From an uncultured Odoribacter sp. (lineage in GTDB: Bacteria > Bacteroidota > Bacteroidia > Bacteroidales > Marinifilaceae), in the NCBI GenBank assembly GCA_910578105.1, contig CAJTPD010000002.1:207269-271268 (forward strand): DNA of 64,000 nucleotides. Direction: 5' to 3'. Shown one piece after another: positions 54,494-63,529 of the stretch. The stretch's first letter is position 1. The number at the start of each line of letters is the position of its first letter. The notes below the pieces were generated by a model. It did no database searches. It worked only from the letters and a program-made list of their open reading frames with translations, and was not told the origin of the DNA. The translations under genes were made by a program, and so were the position numbers.

Positions 54494-57400
54494 TTATCTT
54501 TTCTTTTTATCGAATATATAATAGACGCAGGGTATCACTACTAATGTCATTATCGTAGAAGTGAACAATCCGCCGATTACAGCCAGAGCCATCGGAGAAC
54601 GGAGTGAAGCACCTTCGCCGAATCCGAAGCACATGGGCAGCAGAGCCAGAATGGTGGTCAGACTTGTCATGATGATGGGGCGTATGCGTTGTTGGGCTGC
54701 TGTTTTCACAGCTTCTGTGAGTTCAAGTCCTGTGGCTTTGAGCTTGTTTGCCGCATCTACCAGTAATATGGAATTATTCACGGCTATACCGGCCAGCATA
54801 ATGATTCCGATAAAGGCCATCATATTGAGTGACGAACCTGTAAGCAGAAAGGCATAGATACATCCGACACCGGCCAGCGGAATTGTAAGTAAAATGGTGA
54901 AAGGATGGCGCAACGATTCAAATTGTGAAGCCATTACCATATAAACCAGTATGATGGAAAGCAGCAATGCAAACGAAAGTCCGTTGAATGATTCAGCTCT
55001 TTTTTCTTCTTCTCCGGTAATTTTTGCGGAATATTTGGCCGGAAACTGAACTTCCCGGAGTTGAGCGTTAATTTCCGGGGTGACACTTCCCAGTGTATAG
55101 CCTTTTTCCAGCATGGCAGTTACTTTGCCGATGCGGTTCTGGTTATTCCGGTTGATTTCCCGGGGAGCAGTGGTCAGGGTAATTTCTGCTATTTCTCCCA
55201 GACGGTATTTCTTTTCTCCCTGAACGATTTCGACATTTTGTAATTCTGCCAGAGGAATCTCCGGGACGCGGATTTCAATATCGATGGGTTCTCCTTCCGA
55301 TTCGTAAGTACTGGCAGTTGTGCCGTTGAGTTTGTTTTTTACTTGTGAAGCAACGGAGGCAATGTCTACGCCGTAAATACCACTTTTTAGCCGGTCGATG
55401 GAGATATTGACTTCCGGGGCTCCTTGTTCCATAGAGGTCCGGATGTCGTACAGACCGGGGACGGATGTCATTTTCTCTTTGATTTCGTTGCTGAGTTCTT
55501 CGATTAATTCCAGTTCTTCTCCTTTTACTTCTACAACTACCGGAGCACCTTCTGTTCCCAATATGCTTTGCAGGGCGGATTGTTCTTTTTCGAATGAGAT
55601 TTCTATGCCTTCGGGTACTTTGTAATTCTGGTTTAATTGGCTGATGATGTCATCTGCACTGATTTTGGAATTATTTTTGATTTTGGTTTTTATTTCGGCC
55701 TGATTTTCTTCTTCCAGTTTTCCATTGAGCTGGCTTTCGGTGTTGGAGGGTCCTACCAGGGTGAAGAGCCATTCCAGGTTGTCGCCTGCCAGTTCGGTAA
55801 TCATGTTTTCGATGGTGGCTGCGGCATTGTCTGTGCTTTGAAGCCGCGTACCGGGTTCAAGTGTGATGTAAGTGGAAAATTCCCTGGATTCGGCTTTGGG
55901 CATAAATTCCATGTTAAGCAATGGGATTAGCATGTAGCTGCCGATGACTATCAGAAGGGAAGTCCCTGCAATGGCGTAACGATGGCGGAGGAGCTTGCCT
56001 ACAAATTGGCCATAACCTTTGATTTTTACAGAGCCTTGGTTACCTGCCGGTTTAGTGATGTATCTGGAAGCCAGCATGGGCATCAGTAAAATAGCGACGA
56101 ATAAAGAAGAGAGAAGGGAAAAAGAGACAGTCCATGCCTGTTCTTTAAATAATTCTCCCGCTGCTCCCTGAATATAGACTATAGGCAAAAATACTACAAT
56201 CGTAGTGAGGGTTGACGAGGTGATTGCTCCGGCAACTTCTGATGTTCCTTTTATTGCAGCTTCTTTGGGTGAAAGTCCGCTTTCAAGGTTTCTGTATATG
56301 TTTTCCATTACGACAATGGCATTGTCGATGAGCATACCCGCGCCCAAAGCCAGACCTCCTAAAGTCATGATGTTAATGGTCAGACCGTTGAAATACATCA
56401 GATTGAAGGTGGCAATAATAGAAACCGGAATAGAAATGCTGACGATTAGTGTGGTATTGATGCGGCGCAAAAATACATAAAGTATCAGCATAGCGAGTAA
56501 AATACCTATTACAGCAGAATCTTTTACTTCGCCTATGGAAGCTCCGATAAAATCTCCCTGGTTGCTGACGATATTAAACTCATATCCCGGCATACTTTTT
56601 TGCAGTTCTGCGAGTTTTTCCGTAATGTTTTCAACGGCCTTGACGGTGTTGTATTTGTTTTCCTTGTATATACTGATACTCAGAGATCTTTCTCCGTCAT
56701 AACGAACCAGATTTTCAGGGTCTTTGTTTTTCAGACTGATATCGGCTACATCTTTCAGGTAAACGGGTGCTTTTGCATTGGAATTGGATTCGGAGGTACT
56801 ACCCGGTGTATTGAAAGCAACGATGATGTTTTCAATGTCTTCAATGGTTTTCAGCAGATTAACTCCTTTGATGGTGTATTGGATGTCGTTGTTAACGATG
56901 GTACCTCCGGAAACATTCCGGTTCATTCCTTCAATCTTCGAAGCAATAGTTTCGGCTGTGAGTTTGAAAGCTTCCAGCATATAGGAGTTGGTTTTGACTT
57001 CTACATAGGCCTCTTCCTGCCCGTTGAGTTGTATGTCGGCTACTCCGTCCAAACGTACTAACTCACTGCGCATGTAGTTTTCTGCAATTTTCCGCAGTTC
57101 GTTCATATCCTTGATTTCCTTGTGGTTCATGGAAATGATCATCACGGGGGTGGCATTGGCATCGTAACGGGAAACATTGAGAGATGTGATTTCTTCGTTT
57201 TGTCCTATTTGCGACATACTGCGTTGCAAATCCAGAAAGGCGGCGTCCATGTCCTGGTCCCAGTCGTATTCGACAGTAATGGTGGCCCCTCCCACTTTGC
57301 TGCTGCTGCTGACTTGTTTTACGCCTTCCTGACGGGCTGCTGCCGATTCGATTTTTTCAACAAATTGTTTTTCAATTTCTTCGGGCGGACGTTCTCCGGC

Positions 57401-57550
57401 TTCTAATTCAATATAAAGGGCCGGGTTTTTCAGCTCGGGAAACAGGTCTGTTCCTAATTTATTATATGATATGATACCAAGTAAGCATACGCCGAGAGTA
57501 AGCATTAATACGCTGACCGGGTATTTTACTGCAAATTTTGTAATATTCAT
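54494..57550 (-). CDS. RND efflux pump
   Basis: 1018 residues, HAE-type with 12 helices. TM4 reads GMLIDNAIVVMEN (Asp-Asn instead of Asp-Asp) and TM10 GIAVNNSILLVD (Asn-Asn, no Lys), as in the fusion protein and in SwrC-like pumps. It starts 6 bp after the adaptor stop and is followed 51 bp later by the fusion. The two pumps may form a heteromeric trimer as MdtBC does, but this is inference. Confidence 0.96.
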   Translation of the reverse strand: MNITKFAVKYPVSVLMLTLGVCLLGIISYNKLGTDLFPELKNPALYIELEAGERPPEEIEKQFVEKIESAAARQEGVKQVSSSSKVGGATITVEYDWDQDMDAAFLDLQRSMSQIGQNEEITSLNVSRYDANATPVMIISMNHKEIKDMNELRKIAENYMRSELVRLDGVADIQLNGQEEAYVEVKTNSYMLEAFKLTAETIASKIEGMNRNVSGGTIVNNDIQYTIKGVNLLKTIEDIENIIVAFNTPGSTSESNSNAKAPVYLKDVADISLKNKDPENLVRYDGERSLSISIYKENKYNTVKAVENITEKLAELQKSMPGYEFNIVSNQGDFIGASIGEVKDSAVIGILLAMLILYVFLRRINTTLIVSISIPVSIIATFNLMYFNGLTINIMTLGGLALGAGMLIDNAIVVMENIYRNLESGLSPKEAAIKGTSEVAGAITSSTLTTIVVFLPIVYIQGAAGELFKEQAWTVSFSLLSSLFVAILLMPMLASRYITKPAGNQGSVKIKGYGQFVGKLLRHRYAIAGTSLLIVIGSYMLIPLLNMEFMPKAESREFSTYITLEPGTRLQSTDNAAATIENMITELAGDNLEWLFTLVGPSNTESQLNGKLEEENQAEIKTKIKNNSKISADDIISQLNQNYKVPEGIEISFEKEQSALQSILGTEGAPVVVEVKGEELELIEELSNEIKEKMTSVPGLYDIRTSMEQGAPEVNISIDRLKSGIYGVDIASVASQVKNKLNGTTASTYESEGEPIDIEIRVPEIPLAELQNVEIVQGEKKYRLGEIAEITLTTAPREINRNNQNRIGKVTAMLEKGYTLGSVTPEINAQLREVQFPAKYSAKITGEEEKRAESFNGLSFALLLSIILVYMVMASQFESLRHPFTILLTIPLAGVGCIYAFLLTGSSLNMMAFIGIIMLAGIAVNNSILLVDAANKLKATGLELTEAVKTAAQQRIRPIIMTSLTTILALLPMCFGFGEGASLRSPMALAVIGGLFTSTIMTLVVIPCVYYIFDKKKR

Positions 57551-57556
57551 GGCAGA

Positions 57557-58624
57557 TTATTTCATTACTTTCACTTTGCTGCGGTTGCGTAACCAGTCGT
57601 GACCTTTGATAACAATTTTGTCGCCGGCTTCAAGTCCTTTTTCAACTTCAATGTATTTGTCGTCACTGATGCCTGTCTGAATGACTTTTTCCTCGGCACT
57701 GTTGCGGTCTACGGTATAAACCAGTTTTCCTCCCCGGCGGTTTTTGATAATGTCTTTGGGAATGGATAGTACGGAATCTTTCCGGACAGTGATAATATCC
57801 GCTTTTGCGAACATTCCGGGACGCAGTTTCAGGCCAGGATTTTCAATTTGGATATATCCGGAGAAAGTGCGGGTATCTTCGTTAATGGCTGGAGAAAGCT
57901 GGGTGAGTACACCTTTCAGGGTATCCGATTTGATGTTGTAATTGGTGATGTGGACTCCTTGTCCTACAGCTAATTTGGTCAGGCTGTTTTCTGCAAACTG
58001 GGTTTCGATGTACATTTTGCTATAATCCATGATTCCTACAATCGTACTTCCGGAAGCCACTTCCACACCAGGTGTGAAGTAGGGCAGATTTACTATAGCA
58101 CCTTTGAACGGAGCTTTGATACTCAGTTTTTCGAGAGTGATGCAGGCATTTTCAAGTGCCAGTTTTGCATTGATGTAGGAATTCTTTGCGTTGTTTACGT
58201 CTTTTTGAGTGGCTCCTCCTTTTTCGTATAACATTTTTTGTCCTTCCCATTCTTTTTCAGTAATTTCTATTTGTAGTTTTTTACTTTCTAATTGGGCATT
58301 ATTTTCATATTCTTTATTTTCAAGGCGAACAATAACAGCTCCTGCTTCAACGATGTCGCCAAGTTTGTAAGGGCGTCCGGTTTTCGGATTTTTTTGTAAA
58401 TAATATGCTCCTGTTGTCTCGGATTTTATTTCAATGGTTTTTTCTGCCCTGGCTGTTCCTGTAGTGGTAATGTATTCTTCAATGTTTCTGTGCCGGACTT
58501 CTTCTACCCAGACAGGGGTTGTTGTATCAGAAGAAGAACTCCCCCGGTTGTTGTTGCAGGAAAATAAAATTAGTCCCAGAGAAATAATACCGGCAATTTT
58601 TAAATGTAAGTTCATAGTATTCAT
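57557..58624 (-). CDS. RND/ABC periplasmic adaptor lipoprotein
   Basis: 355 residues with lipobox LFSC (Cys ~23). Barrel-sandwich, hairpin and beta-barrel domains are in order: TTGAYYLQKNPKTGRPYKLG (~70-89), coiled hairpin ~110-160, LSIKAPFKGAIVNLPYF (~165-181) and GMFAKADIITV (~271-281). The C-terminus is basic (NRSKVKVMK). It is the only adaptor in the hybrid operon and so may serve both RND and ABC modules. Confidence 0.95.
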   Translation of the reverse strand: MNTMNLHLKIAGIISLGLILFSCNNNRGSSSSDTTTPVWVEEVRHRNIEEYITTTGTARAEKTIEIKSETTGAYYLQKNPKTGRPYKLGDIVEAGAVIVRLENKEYENNAQLESKKLQIEITEKEWEGQKMLYEKGGATQKDVNNAKNSYINAKLALENACITLEKLSIKAPFKGAIVNLPYFTPGVEVASGSTIVGIMDYSKMYIETQFAENSLTKLAVGQGVHITNYNIKSDTLKGVLTQLSPAINEDTRTFSGYIQIENPGLKLRPGMFAKADIITVRKDSVLSIPKDIIKNRRGGKLVYTVDRNSAEEKVIQTGISDDKYIEVEKGLEAGDKIVIKGHDWLRNRSKVKVMK

Positions 58625-58668
58625 GTGTTAATATGCCAATTTTATAAATATGGATTGTCTGTATCAGT

Positions 58669-60132
58669 TTATTTTAACAAGTTTGCAGGGAGATAAGTCT
58701 GGTCTGTTTCGAAATCCCACAAGGTTTGTATTTTCAGGTTCAGTAATTCAATTTTGTAACTGATGATAGCATTGGTGTAAGCTTGTTTGGCGTTGGTTAA
58801 TTGGGTTTGATATTGTTGAAGTTCCATACCTGTGAGATTCCCGTTGCGGTATTTTTCCAGGTTTATATCGTAAGTATGTTCGGCATTTTCGATGCTTTTC
58901 TTTTTGATTTCAATTTGCCGGATTAAGACAGGCAGATTGCGGCAAATTTGCCGTACACTGATGGTGATATTTTTCTTTTCTTCTGCAAAGCTTATTTCGT
59001 CTGATTCCATGGCTATTTCGCTGGATTTCACCCTTGCTTTTTTCGCTCCCCAGTCGAAAATGGGAATATTAAAGCTTATTCCGATTTGTTCATTGTCTGT
59101 CGGATTGTCGTACATGTTATTTACTTTTTCGCCCAGAGCTGTTAATCCGACGCGTGCACTGATACTTCCTTTGAATTCGTTGGCAGCTTTTGTCCTGATG
59201 ATTGAAAAGACGTCTTGTTCGAGCGTAATTTCTTTCTGACGGAGTTCCATTCGTTGGTCTAGAGCATATTTTACAGCGTTGTCGGGATTAACGGAGACTG
59301 TTGTAATATCTGTATTCGGGAGAACCATGACGTCTTCGTCCAAAGGCATGCCCAATGTTAATTTGAAATTATCCTTGGCATTTTCATAGCTGATTTCCGA
59401 AGAATAGACGGAAGATTCGCTGGTGGCGAGGTTGACTTCAGCCTGATATAATTCTTCTTTGGCAACCAGACCGGCATCTACTTTATTTTTGATGATTTCA
59501 TAATTTTGTTTCTGGTTATTGTATTCATCCCGGGCAATACTAAGGTCTTTTTGTTTTTGGAAGACATCGTAAAATTGAGTGGTTACATTTTTTTCGATAT
59601 TCAGTTCCTGTAAAGCATAACTGATTTTAGCATTTTCAAGTTGATATTCCAGCTCTTTCAATTCCATTTTTGTCCGGTTGTAGGTGAATAAGGGCTGTTC
59701 CAGTTGTAATGTCAACCGGTGATTGAAAGATGTATTTGTCCCCCCCGAAGTCCTGTTGGATGCGTCCTGCCACGAAAAGTCGTTGAGCAGTGAAATGACG
59801 CCGTCCGTCCATTTTACCGGTTGACGGATACCTAAAGAAGCTGATGACGACATGGTTTTGCTGTCGTACCATTTGCTGTTGTAGCTGTCGTATTGATTGC
59901 TCCGGTTGTAGCTAAAAGGGTTAACATCCAGTGAGAACTGAGATTTTAAAGAGGCATTCTGGGCTTTCAGGTTCAACTGCCGTTGTTCCAGGCTAAGTTT
60001 GCTTTGGATGAGGGATGGGCTATGTTCATAGGCAATGTTTAATGCTTTTTCGAGTGTCAGGATTTCTTGTGCCATGGAATGAGTGATTCCGCAGACAATC
60101 AGAAAGGCCAGAGTGAGAGAATGTTTTAACAT
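58669..60132 (-). CDS. TolC-family outer-membrane channel
   Basis: 487 residues from the ATG at 60132. This start gives a signal peptide (MLKHSLTLAFLIVCGI...MAQ); frames open to 60207 would overlap the end of the permease gene by 44 bp. Long helices EILTLEKALNIAYEHSPSLI and the OEP repeats are typical. It starts 31 bp after the permease/M1-like gene and is the only outer-membrane duct of the operon. Confidence 0.93.
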   Translation of the reverse strand: MLKHSLTLAFLIVCGITHSMAQEILTLEKALNIAYEHSPSLIQSKLSLEQRQLNLKAQNASLKSQFSLDVNPFSYNRSNQYDSYNSKWYDSKTMSSSASLGIRQPVKWTDGVISLLNDFSWQDASNRTSGGTNTSFNHRLTLQLEQPLFTYNRTKMELKELEYQLENAKISYALQELNIEKNVTTQFYDVFQKQKDLSIARDEYNNQKQNYEIIKNKVDAGLVAKEELYQAEVNLATSESSVYSSEISYENAKDNFKLTLGMPLDEDVMVLPNTDITTVSVNPDNAVKYALDQRMELRQKEITLEQDVFSIIRTKAANEFKGSISARVGLTALGEKVNNMYDNPTDNEQIGISFNIPIFDWGAKKARVKSSEIAMESDEISFAEEKKNITISVRQICRNLPVLIRQIEIKKKSIENAEHTYDINLEKYRNGNLTGMELQQYQTQLTNAKQAYTNAIISYKIELLNLKIQTLWDFETDQTYLPANLLK

Positions 60133-60163
60133 ATGATGTATTTTATGTGTTATTCTGTTGTTT

Positions 60164-63100
60164 CTATTCATTGATGAAAGTAAATTTAACGGCGTCTGCG
60201 ATGACATAATTCCCGCTTACCTTGTCTGTCAGGGTAATGGTGACCGGACCTTCGGAGAGATAGAAATTTCCCCAGGGCATCCATCCACTGTCTTCCTGTT
60301 CGAGGTCCAGGGTGATGGATTCTTTTTCGTTGCCATATTGGATGGTATAGGTCTGGTTGCGTTCCTCTTTCTCCCTGCGGCGGTCTGGTCCTCTTCCTAT
60401 GCTTTGTTTGGCATTCCAGACGGATACTTCGTAATATCCGCTTTTGGGGATTTCTGCTGTCCATTGTACAGAGTTGTTGCCGCTTCCTTTTCTTTTGTAT
60501 ACTGCCGAATTCGTGGTTTCTCCGTAACAATAGTCGCCTGCGATGGCAGTCCATTTGGAAGGTTGCCACCAACGGTTAAAGTTTTTGTATTTTTCCTGGT
60601 CGGCTTTTTGGAAAAGGTCTTTCAGTTTGTGTCGGTTATTGGAAGATATTGTTTTAAAATTTCTGTCTTCATTATCTATGATGATTTCGTTGGGGTTGGG
60701 TTTGAATACATCCGGATTAACCGGGAATGTGCCTGCGACAGTGTCTGAAACTGTGGTTTCAATTTTAGGAAAATTGAAAGTATAAGACGATGGCAGATTG
60801 TGTGAAATATTGGTATTGATTTTCACGTTGGCAGGTCGTTCATCGACAATAATTTTAATTTCGCGGGCTTGTTTGGCCGGAATAATATAGGCTTCTGACG
60901 TATTTTCGTTTGTTCTCATACTGAAAGGCACTCCTCCTCCACGGGGTCCCCCTCTGAAATCCCCTCCTTGTTGTATGTCGACAGTAATAATACCGTTGAC
61001 ATCCGAGGGGTTGTTGACCTTGAATTTGATTTGGTATTTTGTTACTTCATCCACTATCACCTGATTGGCATCAACATCTTTGATGAAAAGTGTGGGCGAA
61101 TGTTCTTCCGTATACCAATTGTTTATAAATGGTTTCAGGTCAATTCCATATTGGTTTTCAAATTCCTGCATGAAAGTTTCAAAAGGAATATCTGTGAAGT
61201 TGTATTTTTCAGAGAATGCTTTCAGAAAATCATCAAATTCTTTCGGGGGCATTTGGGTATTGATGTAATTCCTGAGTGCTTTACTTTTTAATTTCAATAG
61301 TTCGTAAAAGATTTCCGGTTTGATTTCCCGGGCCGAAATAGCTGTCTTGAAACTATGATTTTCCAGGTAAAGGTTTGCCCGTTGTTCGTCATTGATGATT
61401 CCTCCCCACCACCACATTGATTGTCTGCCGGAACTGATATTTTGCATGGTATTCAGGATGATATCCATCACCGGATATTCTTCTGAATATACAAAGCCGG
61501 TGTGAGCGAAAAACATCGGAGCTATGTGGGTGGGATTAACTTTTTTACTGGAGCCGGACCAGTTTAACTGTATGTTTTCATTGATGAAGATACGTTCTAT
61601 GAAATTCCGGAAAGTGTTTTCTGCAATTTCTGTTTCGTCGGGAACACCTTGGTCATGTCTTCTCCATAGCTGGTTTCTGACTTTTTCTGCGGCGAAATCG
61701 GCGTTTAATCCGGAACCCCGTTCCGACAGGAATACAATTTCCGGCAAGACATATTCCGTGTAGCCTTTCCAGTTCCGGATATAGGATGTGAATTGGACGG
61801 GAGTTTCTGCGATAACAAATTTCCGGAAAGGGTAATCCCGGCCTTTGGCAATTTCTATGTCATTTTTTAATTCCCGGAGCAGGACAGGTAAGGTGTCCAG
61901 TATAGGTTCGAAATATGGGGAAAAATAGTCATGACCTTTAAAATAGAGGATTTCATAGTCGACGGAATCAACTTTCAATGCTTTTTTCTCATAGTCGGCT
62001 ATGGTCAGGCTGATGCCAGGAAGGGGGTATGAAGGTGTAAAAATTGTTTTTCCGTTTTCCTTCCGGCTGTTTCCCTGGGATAGTATCGTTTTATCGGCAG
62101 GAGGGGTGTCTACTGTCAGTGTATATTGAGTGAAATTTTTTTGAATTTTGTAAGGGGCAGCCGGATTAACGGGAGGTATGGTAACGGGATACCATAGGCA
62201 TTCGGGAGTCAGCAGGGTGAATTTGTTTTCCAGCCAGGCATATCTTTTCCCGAATTTATAGGGCACTTCCGGTACGGAATTGTCCAAATAGCTTGAATCA
62301 TTGATATCAGAATAACATATAGCCTCGTCAATCTTTCCGGTATAATCTATATTTAATGTCAGTTCTTCCTTGCTTGCCAGTGGAGTGTTGAGCAGAACGG
62401 CCTGGTTTTCCCGGGTAAATGTCAACGGATGGCTGTTTGTCTGGATAGTTTTAACCTCTAATGCAGGATTTAAATAAAGGACAATCCGTTTCAGAGAGTC
62501 CGGATGATTGTTGGTGAGTTTGATGATACTCTGTCCTTCCAGATGCTGATGCCCGGGCTTAATAGTGAGATTGTGGGTTAGGATACTGGCCTTGGGTTCG
62601 TTTGCATATTTATTGAAAGTCTCTGTGTAGTTGTTTCTGACTTCCATTTGGTGTTGGTAATGCAATACATAGAAGCCTCCCGTTGTCAGTGCTACAATAA
62701 GGAATATACCGCCCAATGTGTTTACGATAATGATTTTCCAGGGTTTATGCGGCAATCTTTTGACCAAACCAATGGTGAAGCAAATGAAACCAGTGCCTGC
62801 CAAGAAATAGACCGCTCTTTGCAGCAAAAATAATTTTAGGTCGGCATGTCCCGTCACATCAGAAAAAATAGCAGGTATATTCACTCCGAAAAAATCAAAA
62901 ACCCCGTAAAGACTGGTAGATAGCTTAAAAAATACAATTCCGGTGATGCCCAGCATGATGATGAATGTGACAGCCTGATTTTTAAACACACACATCACCG
63001 AAAATGATAATCCCAGTACAAAAAGTAAGGCAGGCAAAGAGATGGTGAACAGGTAAAACACATAAGGAAACACGCTGAATGGCGAATGGTTGACTGCGAT

Positions 63101-63505
63101 ATTGAAAAATGCGGTAATGAGTAATGTGATAATATTCAGGGAAAGAAATACTTTTACAATTCCCCAGGTTTTTCCGATAATATAGTCTGCGTTGCTCATA
63201 GGACGCACGTAAATGACTTCGGCTGTATCCAGTTTTTTATCTCTTTTCAGGAAACTGCCGGCCAGAAAAATAACAATGACCGATTGAGCTATGTTGTAGT
63301 AATAGACGGAGACGAAAGGCATTAAAGAAGTTAAAGCCATTCTGGGCCAATGATATTCTGCAGAATTGGCAATGTTGCTTTGCCAACTGAGGGTAATCAG
63401 AGTTATAATTAGAAATGCCAGTATAGCAAAGATACGGAATAGCCAGCTTCTTTTCAGCAGTTTGACTTCATATCGTGCTATTGTATTGATGTTGTGCAGA
63501 TTCAT
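60164..63505 (-). CDS. ABC-2 permease fused to an M1 aminopeptidase-like region and a golvesin-like C-terminus
   Basis: 1113 residues. Residues ~15-290 hold about eight helices of ABC-2 type. A periplasmic region (~300-900) follows the M1 aminopeptidase layout: an N-terminal beta domain, then a segment (YIRNWKGYTEYVLPEIVFLS) at the place of the GAMEN/GGMEN block, then helices. No HEXXH zinc motif exists, so it should not be an active metallopeptidase. The last ~150 residues (SVQWTAEIPKSGYYEVSVWN, then GWMPWGNFYLSEGPVTITL and VIADAVKF) resemble a golvesin C-terminal domain, a carbohydrate-binding-like sandwich. It starts 24 bp after the ATPase gene, its likely motor. Confidence 0.85.
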   Translation of the reverse strand: MNLHNINTIARYEVKLLKRSWLFRIFAILAFLIITLITLSWQSNIANSAEYHWPRMALTSLMPFVSVYYYNIAQSVIVIFLAGSFLKRDKKLDTAEVIYVRPMSNADYIIGKTWGIVKVFLSLNIITLLITAFFNIAVNHSPFSVFPYVFYLFTISLPALLFVLGLSFSVMCVFKNQAVTFIIMLGITGIVFFKLSTSLYGVFDFFGVNIPAIFSDVTGHADLKLFLLQRAVYFLAGTGFICFTIGLVKRLPHKPWKIIIVNTLGGIFLIVALTTGGFYVLHYQHQMEVRNNYTETFNKYANEPKASILTHNLTIKPGHQHLEGQSIIKLTNNHPDSLKRIVLYLNPALEVKTIQTNSHPLTFTRENQAVLLNTPLASKEELTLNIDYTGKIDEAICYSDINDSSYLDNSVPEVPYKFGKRYAWLENKFTLLTPECLWYPVTIPPVNPAAPYKIQKNFTQYTLTVDTPPADKTILSQGNSRKENGKTIFTPSYPLPGISLTIADYEKKALKVDSVDYEILYFKGHDYFSPYFEPILDTLPVLLRELKNDIEIAKGRDYPFRKFVIAETPVQFTSYIRNWKGYTEYVLPEIVFLSERGSGLNADFAAEKVRNQLWRRHDQGVPDETEIAENTFRNFIERIFINENIQLNWSGSSKKVNPTHIAPMFFAHTGFVYSEEYPVMDIILNTMQNISSGRQSMWWWGGIINDEQRANLYLENHSFKTAISAREIKPEIFYELLKLKSKALRNYINTQMPPKEFDDFLKAFSEKYNFTDIPFETFMQEFENQYGIDLKPFINNWYTEEHSPTLFIKDVDANQVIVDEVTKYQIKFKVNNPSDVNGIITVDIQQGGDFRGGPRGGGVPFSMRTNENTSEAYIIPAKQAREIKIIVDERPANVKINTNISHNLPSSYTFNFPKIETTVSDTVAGTFPVNPDVFKPNPNEIIIDNEDRNFKTISSNNRHKLKDLFQKADQEKYKNFNRWWQPSKWTAIAGDYCYGETTNSAVYKRKGSGNNSVQWTAEIPKSGYYEVSVWNAKQSIGRGPDRRREKEERNQTYTIQYGNEKESITLDLEQEDSGWMPWGNFYLSEGPVTITLTDKVSGNYVIADAVKFTFINE

Positions 63506-63529
63506 TTTCTGATGTGTCTGAGTTTTGCA

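Noticed and set aside
56600-57061. 153-residue plus-strand ORF inside the RND pump gene
   Set aside because: Antisense shadow with biased Gly/Phe/Val composition.
60164-63505. An active M1 aminopeptidase
   Set aside because: No HEXXH motif was found in the chain.
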